Assembly (NCBI GenBank): GCA_964350265.1
Contig: CAYGJZ010000040.1
Location: 1-37,566 of the forward strand
Direction: 5' to 3'
Source: BQJD01 sp964350265
Lineage (GTDB): Bacteria; Pseudomonadota; Gammaproteobacteria; Arenicellales; CAJQKF01
Length of the DNA: 37,566 nt
Notes under the pieces: generated by a model
Told to the model about the DNA's origin: nothing
The model's database searches: none
What the model saw: the letters and a program-made list of their open reading frames with translations, nothing else
Program-made: the position numbers and the translations under genes
Shown here: in pieces, positions 25,791 through 34,977 of the stretch
How the letters are laid out: the number at the start of each line of letters is the position of its first letter
How positions within the stretch are numbered: position 1 is the stretch's first letter

Positions 25791-27083
25791 ATGTCTTCAC
25801 CCCGTTCCCTCGATGACTGGCTCTACCACATCGAGCGAGTGCATTTTCGCTCCATCGACCTGTCCCTGGACCGGGTGCGGCGGGTGGCCCACGTGCTGCG
25901 CCTGCCGGCACCGGTGCCGGCCATCGCGGTGGCCGGCACCAACGGCAAGGGGTCCTCGGTGGCCTGCCTGGAAGCCGTGTACCGGGCGGCCGGCTACCGG
26001 GTCGGGGCGTACACCTCCCCGCACCTGGTGCGCTACAACGAACGCGTGCGCCTCGATGGCCTTCCCGTGGACGACGCCGCGCTGGTGGATGCCTTCGCCG
26101 CGGTGGAACATGCCCGCGCCGGCATTCCGCTGACCTACTTCGAGTTCGGCACCCTGGCCGCGCTGGTGGTGTTCGCCCGTGTCGCGCCGGACGTGGTGAT
26201 CCTCGAGGTGGGCATGGGCGGGCGGCTGGACGCGGTCAACCTGGTGGATGCCGAGGTAGCGCTGATCACCGGCATCGGCCTGGATCACCAGCAGTGGCTC
26301 GGCGACACGGTGGAGAAGATCGCCCGCGAGAAGGCCGGTATCCTGCGCTACCAGGGGCGTGCCGTGAGCAGCGGGCGGCGGCCACCGGCGGTGCTGGCGC
26401 AGGTCGCGGCCGCTCGTCACTGCCGCCTGTGGCAGCTTGGCGTCGACTACGACGTCGAGGTGGTCGGCGGATGCTGGCGCTGGCACCGGGCGGCTGCCGG
26501 CGACGAAGCGGTCATCGACGACCTGCCGTTGCCCCTCGGCGGCGATCACCAGCTGTGCAACGCGGCCGGGGCGGTGGCGGCGGTGCGCCAGCTCCACGGG
26601 CGCTTGCCGGTATCCACCCGGGCACTGGCCGAGGGCCTGGCCGCGGCGCGCATGCCCGGGCGGCTGCAGGTGGTCGACGGCGTGCCGTCGATGCTGCTCG
26701 ACGTGTCCCACAACGCCGACGGCCTCGCCGTGCTCGGCCAGTGGCTCGAGGACCATCCCGGGCCTGGCCGCAACCTGGCCGTGTTCTCCATGCTTGCCGA
26801 CAAGGACATCGATGCCGCCCTCGGCCACGTTGGCGGCGACTTCGACCACTGGTACGTGGCGCCGCTGGACAACCCGCGCAGCGCCGGCGCCGACGCCCTG
26901 GCCGGTGCCGTTGTCCGTGCCTCGCGCGCACCGGTGGACACCTTCGCGACCATGCCCGACGCGGTGGACGCGGCCCGGGCGGCGGCCGGGGCCGACGACC
27001 GGGTGGTGGTGTTCGGTTCGTTCTACGCGGTGGGTGATATAATGCGCCACCTGCATCTGGACCCCTACCCGGCGTCGAGCTGA
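25791..27083 (+). CDS. folC: Bifunctional folylpolyglutamate/dihydrofolate synthase
   Basis: Adds glutamates to folates and, in bacteria, makes dihydrofolate from dihydropteroate. It is a Mur-ligase-type protein of 430 residues. The P-loop is GTNGKGSS (49-56), followed by YTSPHLVRYNERVRLDG, EVGMGGRLDAVNLVD and the C-terminal domain start LDVSHNADGLAVL. It lies 67 bases after accD and 23 bases before the SPOR gene. Confidence 0.96.
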   Translation: MSSPRSLDDWLYHIERVHFRSIDLSLDRVRRVAHVLRLPAPVPAIAVAGTNGKGSSVACLEAVYRAAGYRVGAYTSPHLVRYNERVRLDGLPVDDAALVDAFAAVEHARAGIPLTYFEFGTLAALVVFARVAPDVVILEVGMGGRLDAVNLVDAEVALITGIGLDHQQWLGDTVEKIAREKAGILRYQGRAVSSGRRPPAVLAQVAAARHCRLWQLGVDYDVEVVGGCWRWHRAAAGDEAVIDDLPLPLGGDHQLCNAAGAVAAVRQLHGRLPVSTRALAEGLAAARMPGRLQVVDGVPSMLLDVSHNADGLAVLGQWLEDHPGPGRNLAVFSMLADKDIDAALGHVGGDFDHWYVAPLDNPRSAGADALAGAVVRASRAPVDTFATMPDAVDAARAAAGADDRVVVFGSFYAVGDIMRHLHLDPYPASS

Positions 27084-27106
27084 CGTCACGACGGCCCCAC
27101 GGTTCC

Positions 27107-27868
27107 ATGTCTGCTTCCCGCAACGATCCGACCCCCAACCTGAAGCATCGTCTCACCGGCGCCGTGATCCTGGTGGTGTTGGCGGTGGCGGTGATGTCCA
27201 TGCTGCTGGATACCGATTCCCCCGGGGTCGCGCCGGCGCCGGTGGAGCAGGGCGACGATGGCTTCGTCTCCAGGATCGTCAGCACCGACGGCGAGAATGC
27301 GGTGGTGCCGGCGCCGGCGACGCCGCCGCCGGAGCTGGAGGCGGCCGATGCCGATGCCCTCGGCGTGCTGTCCGGCAGGGACGATGCTCCCGCGACAGCG
27401 CCGCCGGCGGCCGAGCCTGCGGCGTCCGTCGCGCCTCCCGCCGCCCCGGCACCGCCAACGAAGCCGGCAAGCCCGGCGTCGACGCCGCTGGTGGTGGAAC
27501 CCGTGCTGCGGCAAGATACCCGCATGCCGCGTCCGGCGCCGCGCATCAACACGGTACAGGCCGAAGAGAAACCCGCTCCCCGGTCCACCGAGGTGGCCGC
27601 CGCCACCCGTCCGCAGCGCGCTCCCGCCGCCAGCGAGTCGTGGGTGGTGCGGGTCGGCGCCTTCTCCGACCGGACCAATGCCGAGGGCATCAGCCAGCGA
27701 CTTTCCGACGGCGGCTTCACCCCGGCGTCGGCGCCGATCAACGTCAACGGCAAGACCATGATCCGCGTCTGGGTGGGACCCTACCCGGACCGCGTGGCGG
27801 CCACGCGGGCAAAATCGGAAATCGCCCGCATCTTCAAGATCAATGGCTTCGTCGTCCGCCAGGAGTAG
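27107..27868 (+). CDS. dedD: SPOR-domain cell-division protein (DedD-like)
   Basis: A bitopic inner-membrane protein of 253 residues. It has a short cytoplasmic N-terminus (NLKHRLTGA), a single membrane helix (about 16-34) and a long Pro/Ala-rich periplasmic linker. The C-terminal SPOR domain (178-253, starting SWVVRVGAFSDR and containing VWVGPYPDR) binds denuded peptidoglycan at the septum. Position between folC and cvpA matches dedD in other gammaproteobacteria. Confidence 0.92.
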   Translation: MSASRNDPTPNLKHRLTGAVILVVLAVAVMSMLLDTDSPGVAPAPVEQGDDGFVSRIVSTDGENAVVPAPATPPPELEAADADALGVLSGRDDAPATAPPAAEPAASVAPPAAPAPPTKPASPASTPLVVEPVLRQDTRMPRPAPRINTVQAEEKPAPRSTEVAAATRPQRAPAASESWVVRVGAFSDRTNAEGISQRLSDGGFTPASAPINVNGKTMIRVWVGPYPDRVAATRAKSEIARIFKINGFVVRQE

Positions 27869-27928
27869 GGCAACGCCGCCGGTGACGGTGGCGCTGCCTG
27901 CCCGGGCCGCGGGTGGTGTGCGCTGGCG

Positions 27929-28453
27929 ATGACGCTGACATCGCTGGACTACGTGCTGATTGCCGTGCTGGCAGTCTCCGCCGTGGTGGGCATGGTGCGC
28001 GGGCTGGTGCGTGAACTGCTGGCGCTGCTGTCCTGGGTGGTGTCGTTGTGGCTGGCCTTGCAGTACGCGGAGCCGCTGTCCGTCCACCTTGAGCCCTATT
28101 TGAACTCGCCGCAGATCCAGTACATGGTGGCGCTGGCGGCGATTTTCGTCATCAGCCTTTTATTGCTGTCGATGACGGCGATGATCCTGGTCAAGCTGCT
28201 CACCTGGGTGGGCGTGGCCGGCACTGATCGCAGTCTCGGCGGGCTGTTCGGCCTGGTGCGTGGCGTGGCCATCGCGCTGGTGCTGGTGTTCGTCATCCGG
28301 TTGACCCCGGCCACCGGCCAGGAATGGTTCCAGCGCTCGGTGCTGGTGCCGTACCTTGCGCCGATCTTTGCCTTCATCGACCAGCGGGACTTCCTGCAAC
28401 CCCTTGAAACGCTGCCGGAGAGGATGGCCGGCAGCAGTACCGAACGGAGCTGA
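27929..28453 (+). CDS. cvpA: CvpA family inner-membrane protein
   Basis: A 174-residue membrane protein with four hydrophobic stretches (about 8-26, 31-47, 65-91 and 105-124) and the family segment GMVRGLVRELLALLSWVVSLW. It is required in E. coli for colicin V export and bile tolerance; its molecular role is unclear. The start ATG follows dedD by 60 bases, and purF begins 3 bases after its stop, the classic cvpA-purF pair. Confidence 0.94.
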   Translation: MTLTSLDYVLIAVLAVSAVVGMVRGLVRELLALLSWVVSLWLALQYAEPLSVHLEPYLNSPQIQYMVALAAIFVISLLLLSMTAMILVKLLTWVGVAGTDRSLGGLFGLVRGVAIALVLVFVIRLTPATGQEWFQRSVLVPYLAPIFAFIDQRDFLQPLETLPERMAGSSTERS

Positions 28454-28456
28454 TCC

Positions 28457-29977
28457 ATGTGCGGAATCGTAGGAATCGTCGGCGCAACGCCGGTCAACCA
28501 GGAGCTGTACGACGCCTTGACCGTGTTGCAGCATCGCGGCCAGGACGCCGCCGGCATCCTCACCTGTGACGGCAGCCGGGTCTACCTGCGCAAGGACAAC
28601 GGCCTGGTGCGCGACGTCTTCCATACCCGGCACATGCTGCAGCTCATGGGCAACATGGGCATCGGCCACGTGCGCTACCCCACCGCCGGCTGCGATTCCC
28701 GCGCCGAGGCGCAGCCGTTCTACGTCAACTCCCCGTTCGGCCTGGCATTGGGCCACAACGGCAACCTGACCAATACCCGCGAGCTTGGCGAGGCACTGTT
28801 CCGCGAGGACCTTCGCCACATCAACACCAACTCCGATTCGGAGATCCTGCTCAACGTCTTCGCCCACGAGCTGCATGCATCGGTGGGCGAGTCGCGCCTG
28901 CGTGCCACCCCGGAGGACATCTTCAACGCCGTTGCCGGGGTCTACCGTCGCTGTCGCGGCGCCTACGCGGTGGTGGTGCTGATCGTCGGCTACGGCATCC
29001 TCGCCTTCCGGGACCCCTACGGCATCCGCCCGCTGGTGTTCGGTCGGCGCGAGGAGCACGACGGCAGCGTCTCGCACATGTTCGCCTCCGAGAGCGTGGC
29101 GCTGGACGTGCTCGGCTACGAGGTGGTGCGCGACGTCTCGCCGGGCGAGGCGGTGCTGTTCGGTGTCGACGGGCGCGTGCACCACCGGGTCTGTGCCACC
29201 GACACGAAGCTCGCGCCGTGCCTGTTCGAGTACGTCTACCTGGCGCGACCGGACTCCATCATGGACGACGTGGCGGTGTACAAGACCCGCATGCGCATGG
29301 GCGAGAAGCTCGGCCGGCGGCTGAAGCAGGACTGGCCGGACAACGACATCGACGTGGTCATCCCGGTGCCGGACACCAGTCGCACCTCGGCCCTGCAGAT
29401 GGCCTGGGAACTGGGCCTGAAGTACCGCGAGGGGTTCATCAAGAACCGCTACATCGGCCGCACCTTCATCATGCCCGGGCAGGCCGAGCGACGGAAGTCG
29501 GTGCGCCAGAAGCTCAATGCCATCGACCTGGAATTCCGTGGCAAGAACGTGCTGCTGGTGGACGACAGCATCGTCCGCGGCACCACCTCGCAGCAGATCA
29601 TCCAGATGGCCCGCGACGCCGGCGCGAAGAAGGTCTACTTCGCTTCGGCGGCGCCGCCGGTGCGCTTCCCCAACGTCTACGGCATCGACATGCCGACCAC
29701 CGCGGAACTGGTGGGCAGCGGTCGCGACACCGCGCAGATCTGCGCCAAGATCGGCGCCGACCGGGTGTTCTACCAGGAACTCGGCGACCTCGAGGACGCC
29801 GTGCGCGAAGGCAATCCGCGCATCGACGGCTTCGACGCCTCGTGCTTTTCCGGGCACTACATCACCGGCGACGTCTCCAGCGAGTACCTCGAGCGCATCG
29901 AGGCGGTACGCGGCGGTGCCGCCGGCGGGGCGGCATCAAGCGAGCTCGACGCCACCGACGTCAGCGAGCTGCAGTAG
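28457..29977 (+). CDS. purF: Amidophosphoribosyltransferase
   Basis: The first committed enzyme of purine synthesis, transferring glutamine nitrogen to PRPP. It has 506 residues. After Met removal the N-terminal nucleophile is Cys2 (MCGIVGIVG). The Ntn glutaminase domain includes HRGQDAAGI and GHNGNLTN. The phosphoribosyltransferase domain has the PRPP motif VLLVDDSIVRGTTS (365-378). There is no propeptide, as in E. coli. The 3' end overlaps the convergent lpxH by 17 bases. Confidence 0.97.
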   Translation: MCGIVGIVGATPVNQELYDALTVLQHRGQDAAGILTCDGSRVYLRKDNGLVRDVFHTRHMLQLMGNMGIGHVRYPTAGCDSRAEAQPFYVNSPFGLALGHNGNLTNTRELGEALFREDLRHINTNSDSEILLNVFAHELHASVGESRLRATPEDIFNAVAGVYRRCRGAYAVVVLIVGYGILAFRDPYGIRPLVFGRREEHDGSVSHMFASESVALDVLGYEVVRDVSPGEAVLFGVDGRVHHRVCATDTKLAPCLFEYVYLARPDSIMDDVAVYKTRMRMGEKLGRRLKQDWPDNDIDVVIPVPDTSRTSALQMAWELGLKYREGFIKNRYIGRTFIMPGQAERRKSVRQKLNAIDLEFRGKNVLLVDDSIVRGTTSQQIIQMARDAGAKKVYFASAAPPVRFPNVYGIDMPTTAELVGSGRDTAQICAKIGADRVFYQELGDLEDAVREGNPRIDGFDASCFSGHYITGDVSSEYLERIEAVRGGAAGGAASSELDATDVSELQ

Positions 29978-30779
29978 GCCGCGCCGGCGGCAACGCCAGC
30001 CGGTGGCGGGTGTCTCCGATCCGGTAGTGGAGCTCGCCGTCCACCACGGTCAGCGAGTTCGGCTGCTCGAACCAGTCGCCGAGCACCACCCGATGACCCT
30101 CGCCGCCTCCCACCCGGTGGCGGTGCACCGCCGGCCGGTGGGTATGGCCGTGAATCATCAGGCCGACCGCGGCGCCGGTCATCGCCGACTCGATGGCGGC
30201 ACCGTTGACATCCATGATCTGGGCCGGCTTGTCGGTCTTCACCGACTCGCTCACCGCCCGCGCATCGAGGGCCCGGGCCAGCCGCTCGCGGGCATCGCTG
30301 GCGAGAAAGGTCCGCTGCCAGTCCGGATCGCGCACCATGGCGCGGAAGCGCTGGTGGTCGGTGTCGTCGGTGCAGTAGGCGTCGCCGTGGGCCAGCAGCA
30401 CCGGCGAGCCGCCGTGCAGCATCAGGCAGGGGTCGTCGAGCAGCTGGCAACGGGTGGTGGCGCAGAAGGCCTCGCCGACCAGGAAGTCGCGGTTGCCGTG
30501 CATGAAGTAGCCGCGGCAGGCGCCGCTGGCGAAGAATGCCGCCAGTTTCTCCACCACCTGCCGGTAGCCGCACAGCGCGGCGGCGTCGTCGCCGATCCAG
30601 AATTCGAACAGGTCGCCGAGGATGACCAGCACGTCCAGCTCGTCGGCGGCGCGGGCGAGGAAGGTCTCCAGCCGCTGCTCGATGTCCGGGCGCGACGGCG
30701 CCAGGTGCAGGTCGGAAATGAAACCGACGCGGGTGGCGCGGTCAAAGGAAACGGTGGCAAGCGGTTCGGCAACGATCAT
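29961..30779 (-). CDS. lpxH: UDP-2,3-diacylglucosamine diphosphatase
   Basis: A membrane-associated metallophosphoesterase of lipid A synthesis, giving lipid X. It has 272 residues from ATG 30779. Metal-binding motifs are SDLHL (D23, H25), GDLFEFWIGDD (D56), GNRDF (N96), H131 in HGDAYCTDD and HGHTHRP (H210, H212). It has a longer N-terminus (about 16 residues) and C-terminus than the 240-residue E. coli protein. The ATG has no clear Shine-Dalgarno sequence, and a start further in cannot be excluded. It is divergent from ilvB. Confidence 0.93.
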   Translation of the reverse strand: MIVAEPLATVSFDRATRVGFISDLHLAPSRPDIEQRLETFLARAADELDVLVILGDLFEFWIGDDAAALCGYRQVVEKLAAFFASGACRGYFMHGNRDFLVGEAFCATTRCQLLDDPCLMLHGGSPVLLAHGDAYCTDDTDHQRFRAMVRDPDWQRTFLASDARERLARALDARAVSESVKTDKPAQIMDVNGAAIESAMTGAAVGLMIHGHTHRPAVHRHRVGGGEGHRVVLGDWFEQPNSLTVVDGELHYRIGDTRHRLALPPARPTAAR

Positions 30780-30813
30780 CGAGGGCGGGGAGGGCGGTTG
30801 ATGGCAAGCGGCG

Positions 30814-30819
30814 ATTGTA
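30814..30819 (-). promoter_or_regulatory. Possible -10 element for lpxH
   Basis: TACAAT in the context GGGCTACAATCG on the minus strand, 34 bases before the lpxH ATG. No clear -35 is visible. Confidence 0.35.
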
Positions 30820-30891
30820 GCCCGCCGCGACCGGCGGCGAGGCGCCGTCGCTGACATCCGTCGCCGGCACGCTTCGGTGGCGGGCAGGGAA

Positions 30892-30921
30892 TTTACCTCG
30901 CCGGCAATGGGCGTTTATACT
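30892..30921 (+). promoter_or_regulatory. sigma-70 promoter for the ilvBHC operon
   Basis: TTTACC (30892-30897), an 18-base spacer and TATACT (30916-30921) lie 60 bases before the ilvB GTG. In the short leader, CGGCC...GGCCG followed by TTTTC (30934-30959) forms a weak terminator-like stem, but no leader peptide rich in Ile/Val/Leu is present. Confidence 0.55.
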
Positions 30922-30981
30922 ATCGCGTTCGACTCGGCCCACCTTGAGCGGCCGGTTTTCTCCCCATTTTCGAGGTGAATC

Positions 30982-32724
30982 GTGGAACTGACTGGTGCGG
31001 ACATCCTGGTGCGCTGCCTGCAGGACGAGGGTATCGAGTATATCTTCGGCTATCCCGGCGGTGCGGCGCTGCATATTTACGATGCATTGTACAAGCAGGA
31101 TGTCGTAAAGCACGTACTGGTACGTCACGAACAGGGCGCCACCCATGCCGCCGACGGCTATGCCCGTGCCACCGGCCGCGCCGGCGTGGTGCTGGTCACC
31201 TCCGGCCCGGGGGTCACCAACACGGTGACCGGCATCGCCACCGCCTACATGGACTCGATCCCGATGGTGGTGCTGTCGGGGCAGGTGTCGACGGCGGTGA
31301 TCGGCGATGACGCCTTCCAGGAAGTGGACGCCATCGGCATCACCCGTCCCTGCGTGAAGCACAACTTCCTGGTCAAGGACGTGCGCGACCTGGCCAGCAC
31401 CATCAAGAAGGCCTTCTACATCGCCACCACCGGCCGTCCCGGCCCGGTGCTGGTGGACGTGCCCAAGGACGTCACCGCGGCAGTCACCGAGTACAGCTAC
31501 CCGACGACCGTCGAGATGCGCTCCTATGCGCCGTCCCGCCGCGGCCATCCGAAGCAGATTGCCCGCGCCGCCGAACTGCTGGCCAGCGCCCGCCGGCCGA
31601 TCATCTATTCCGGCGGCGGCGTGGTGAGCGGCAATGCCCATGTCGAACTCACCGAGCTGGTCCGACATCTCGGCTACCCGTGCACCAACACCCTGATGGG
31701 GCTGGGCGCCTTTCCGGCCGAGGACCCGCTGTTCATCGGCATGCTGGGCATGCACGGCACCTACGAAGCCAACCTGGCGATGCACGAGTGCGACGTCATG
31801 CTGGCGGTGGGGGCACGTTTCGACGACCGCATCACCGGCGACGTGAAGAAATTCGCGCCGCATGCCCGCATCATCCACATCGACATCGACCCGGCCTCCA
31901 TCGGCAAGGTGGTGCCGGCGGAAATTCCCATCGTCGGCCAGGCCGCACCGGTGCTGGCCGATCTGCTCGCCGCGCTCAAGCGCATCGACGCCAGGCCGGA
32001 TGCCGACGCCCTGAAGGCCTGGTGGAAGCAGATCGACGACTGGCGCGGCATCCGCTGCCTGGAGTACGACCGCGACAACACCGAGGTGATCAAGCCGCAG
32101 TTCGTCATCGAGAAGCTCTACGAGCTGACCGGCGGTGATGCCTACGTCACCTCCGATGTCGGCCAGCACCAGATGTGGGCGGCGCAGTACTACAAGTTCT
32201 CCAAGCCGCTTCGCTGGATCAACTCCGGTGGTCTTGGCACCATGGGCTTCGGCCTGCCGGCGGCGATGGGCGTGAAACTGGCCCATCCCGATGCCACCGT
32301 GGCCTGCGTCACCGGCGAAGCCAGCATCCTCATGTGCATCCAGGAGCTGGCCACCTGCAAGCAGTACGACCTGCCGGTGAAGATCATCAACCTGAACAAC
32401 CGCTACCTCGGCATGGTGCGGCAGTGGCAGGAGTTCTTCTACGATCGCCGTTATTCCCATTCCTACATGGACGCGCTGCCGGACTTCGTGAAGATGGCCG
32501 AGAGCTTCGGTCATCGCGGCATGCGCATCGAGAAGCCGGCCGATGTCGAGGGCGCGCTGCGCGAAGCGCTGGCGGATGACAAGGGCCTGTACTTCCTCGA
32601 CTTCGTCACCGACCAGGCCGAGAACGTCTACCCGATGATTGCCGCCGGCAAGGGCCATCACGAGATGGCCCTAAAGCCTGCCAGCAACGTGAACGAAGAC
32701 GTTGCAGAGCGGGAGCTTGCCTGA
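30982..32724 (+). CDS. ilvB: Acetolactate synthase, large (catalytic) subunit
   Basis: A TPP- and FAD-dependent enzyme forming acetolactate/acetohydroxybutyrate, the first common step of branched-chain amino acid synthesis. It has 580 residues from GTG 30982, preceded by GAGGTG. Catalytic Glu50 lies in VRHEQGATHAADGYAR. The TPP/Mg motif reads TGEASILMCIQEL (444-456), so the usual GDG is GEA. A Glu at this place is known in proteobacterial relatives (GEGS), whereas the Ala is less usual. LNNRYLGMVRQWQ follows. It is coupled to ilvH (2-base spacer). Confidence 0.96.
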   Translation: MELTGADILVRCLQDEGIEYIFGYPGGAALHIYDALYKQDVVKHVLVRHEQGATHAADGYARATGRAGVVLVTSGPGVTNTVTGIATAYMDSIPMVVLSGQVSTAVIGDDAFQEVDAIGITRPCVKHNFLVKDVRDLASTIKKAFYIATTGRPGPVLVDVPKDVTAAVTEYSYPTTVEMRSYAPSRRGHPKQIARAAELLASARRPIIYSGGGVVSGNAHVELTELVRHLGYPCTNTLMGLGAFPAEDPLFIGMLGMHGTYEANLAMHECDVMLAVGARFDDRITGDVKKFAPHARIIHIDIDPASIGKVVPAEIPIVGQAAPVLADLLAALKRIDARPDADALKAWWKQIDDWRGIRCLEYDRDNTEVIKPQFVIEKLYELTGGDAYVTSDVGQHQMWAAQYYKFSKPLRWINSGGLGTMGFGLPAAMGVKLAHPDATVACVTGEASILMCIQELATCKQYDLPVKIINLNNRYLGMVRQWQEFFYDRRYSHSYMDALPDFVKMAESFGHRGMRIEKPADVEGALREALADDKGLYFLDFVTDQAENVYPMIAAGKGHHEMALKPASNVNEDVAERELA

Positions 32725-32726
32725 AC

Positions 32727-33218
32727 ATGAGAAGGATCCTTTCCCTGTTGCTGGAGAACGAGTCCGGCGCACTGTCCCGCGTGGCCGGCCTGTTTTCCGC
32801 GCGTGGCTACAACATCGAGTCGCTCACCGTGGCCCCCACCGAGGACAACACCCTGTCCCGGCTGACCCTGGTGACCAGCGGCTCGGACGAGGTCATCGAG
32901 CAGATCACCAAGCAGCTCAACAAGCTGGTCGACGTGGTCAAGCTGATGGACCTCACCGAGGGCGCCCACATCGAGCGCGAGCTGATGCTCGTCAAGGTGG
33001 TGGCGCGGGATGCGCAGCGTGACGAGGTGAAGCGGCTGGTGGACATCTTCCGTGGCCGCATCATCGATGTCACCAACGATACCTACACCATTGAACTGAC
33101 GGGAAGTGGCGGCAAGATCGATGCCTTCATCGAGGCGTTGTCGGTCACCGAGATCATCGAGGTGGTCCGCTCCGGAGTGTCGGGAATCGCCCGCGGTACC
33201 CGTGCCCTGCGCGTCTGA
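32727..33218 (+). CDS. ilvH: Acetolactate synthase, small (regulatory) subunit
   Basis: The ACT-domain subunit that activates the large subunit and mediates valine feedback. It has 163 residues, the same length as E. coli IlvH. The N-terminal ACT domain (about 4-75) begins RRILSLLLENESGALSRVAG and contains YNIESLTVAPTED. The C-terminal domain includes ELMLVKV and LTGSGGKIDAFIE. ilvC follows after 48 bases. Confidence 0.96.
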   Translation: MRRILSLLLENESGALSRVAGLFSARGYNIESLTVAPTEDNTLSRLTLVTSGSDEVIEQITKQLNKLVDVVKLMDLTEGAHIERELMLVKVVARDAQRDEVKRLVDIFRGRIIDVTNDTYTIELTGSGGKIDAFIEALSVTEIIEVVRSGVSGIARGTRALRV

Positions 33219-33266
33219 CGCCGGGCTTGCCGAATCCATGCCATTGACTACACAGGAAATTTCACG

Positions 33267-34283
33267 ATGAAAGTGTTCTACGACAACGACGCCGATCTGG
33301 ACATCATCCGCGGCAAGACCGTGGCCATCGTCGGCTACGGCTCCCAGGGTCATGCCCACGCCAACAACCTCAAGGACAGCGGCGTCAACGTCATCGTTGC
33401 CCTGCGCGACGGCTCTTCCTCGGTGGCCAAGGCCGAGAAGGCCGGCCTCACCGTGAAGCCGGTGGCCGAAGCGGTGGCCTCGGCCGACGTGGTGATGATG
33501 CTGGTGCCCGACGAGCTGATGTCGAAGCTCTACGAGAGCGAGATCCGCGACAACCTCAAGTCCGGCGCGGCACTGGCCTTCGCCCATGGCTTCAACATCC
33601 ATTTCGGCTACATCCAGCCGCGCGAGGACACCGACGTCTTCATGGTGGCGCCGAAGGGCCCCGGTCACCTGGTGCGCTCCACCTACGTCGCCGGCGGCGG
33701 CGTGCCGACCCTGATCGCCGTTCACCAGGATGCCAGCGGCAAGGCGCGCGAACTGGCGCTGTCCTATGCCTCGGCCAACGGCGGCGGCCGCGCCGGCATC
33801 ATCGAGACCAGTTTCCGCGAAGAGACCGAGACCGACCTGTTCGGCGAGCAGGCGGTGCTCTGCGGCGGTGCCACCGCCCTCGTCCAGGCCGGCTACGAGA
33901 CCCTGGTGGAAGCCGGCTATGCCCCGGAAATGGCCTACTTCGAGTGCCTGCACGAACTGAAGCTGATCGTCGACCTGATGTACGAAGGCGGCATCGAGAA
34001 CATGCGTTACTCCATCTCCAACACTGCCGAGTTCGGCGACCTGACCCGCGGTCCGCGCATCGTCAACGAGCAGACCAAGGCGGAGATGCGCAAGATCCTG
34101 CAGGAAATCCAGTCCGGCGATTTCGCCCGCGAGTGGATGGACGAGAACGCCACCGGCGGCAAGCGCTTCCCGGAGCTGCGCGAAACCGCGGCGAAGCACG
34201 GCATCGAGGAAGTCGGTACCCGGTTGCGCGAGATGATGCCGTGGATCGCGGCCTCGAAGATCGTCGACAAGTCGGTCAACTGA
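33267..34283 (+). CDS. ilvC: Ketol-acid reductoisomerase (class I)
   Basis: Isomerises and reduces acetolactate with NADPH and Mg2+. At 338 residues it is the short class I form. The dinucleotide fold is IVGYGSQGHAHANNL. The metal-binding helices include AGIIETSFREETETDLFGEQ, LVEAGYAPEMAYFECLHELKL and YSISNTAEFGDL. It is part of ilvBHC, with psd starting 31 bases downstream. Confidence 0.97.
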   Translation: MKVFYDNDADLDIIRGKTVAIVGYGSQGHAHANNLKDSGVNVIVALRDGSSSVAKAEKAGLTVKPVAEAVASADVVMMLVPDELMSKLYESEIRDNLKSGAALAFAHGFNIHFGYIQPREDTDVFMVAPKGPGHLVRSTYVAGGGVPTLIAVHQDASGKARELALSYASANGGGRAGIIETSFREETETDLFGEQAVLCGGATALVQAGYETLVEAGYAPEMAYFECLHELKLIVDLMYEGGIENMRYSISNTAEFGDLTRGPRIVNEQTKAEMRKILQEIQSGDFAREWMDENATGGKRFPELRETAAKHGIEEVGTRLREMMPWIAASKIVDKSVN

Positions 34284-34314
34284 CCACCGCGGGACGACCC
34301 GCGCGGAGCCATCG

Positions 34315-34977
34315 GTGAAACATCCGCTCATCGCCAGGGAAGGGTGGCTGTTCATCCTCGTCGCCTTCGGCCTCGCGGCGGTGGTCACCGCCTTCGCGTC
34401 GTGGTGGTCGCTGCCGCTGTGGTTGCTGGCGGCCTTCGTCCTGCAGTTCTTCCGCGACCCGCCGCGCCCGGCTCCCTCCGAGCCCGGCGCGGTGCTGTCG
34501 CCGGCCCACGGCAAGGTGGTCGCCATCGGCGAGGTGGACGACCCCTACCTGAAGCGGCGGGCCTGCCGCATCAGCGTGTTCATGAACGTGTTCTCCATCC
34601 ACTCCAACCGGACCCCGGTGGGTGGCGTGGTGCGTGGCCGCTGGTATACCCCGGGACGCTTCTTCAATGCCGCGCTGGACAAGGCATCGAGCGAGAACGA
34701 GCGCAACGCCCTGTGGATTCGCACCGCGTCCGGCGTCGACGTGGTGGCGGTGCAGGTGGCCGGCCTGGTCGCGCGCCGCATCCTGTGCTACGTCGACAAG
34801 GGTGACCCGGTGGCCGGTGGCGAGCGCTACGGCTTCATTCGCTTCGGCTCGCGGGTGGATGTCTACCTGCCCACCGAGTGCCGTGTCGACGTCAAGCTCG
34901 GCCAGTGGGTCCAGGCCGGCAGCGACATCATTGCCCACATCGACACCCCGGCGACATCCGCCGGCCCGTCATCATGA
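34315..34977 (+). CDS. psd: Phosphatidylserine decarboxylase (short form)
   Basis: Makes phosphatidylethanolamine from phosphatidylserine. At 220 residues it belongs to the short PSD-A type rather than the ~320-residue enterobacterial type. It has a hydrophobic N-terminal anchor (about 11-47), SPAHGKVVAIGEV, FMNVFSIHSNRTPVGG and the self-cleavage site FGS, where Ser179 would become the pyruvoyl group (RYGFIRFGSRVDVYLP). The start is GTG 34315 with GGAGCC upstream. Its stop overlaps the pssA start (ATGA), so the two enzymes of the pathway are translated together. Confidence 0.95.
   Translation: MKHPLIAREGWLFILVAFGLAAVVTAFASWWSLPLWLLAAFVLQFFRDPPRPAPSEPGAVLSPAHGKVVAIGEVDDPYLKRRACRISVFMNVFSIHSNRTPVGGVVRGRWYTPGRFFNAALDKASSENERNALWIRTASGVDVVAVQVAGLVARRILCYVDKGDPVAGGERYGFIRFGSRVDVYLPTECRVDVKLGQWVQAGSDIIAHIDTPATSAGPSS

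Noticed and set aside
30922..30981. Branched-chain amino acid attenuator before ilvB
   Set aside because: The leader is only 60 bases with a 5-bp stem and no leader peptide. Classical attenuation is not supported.
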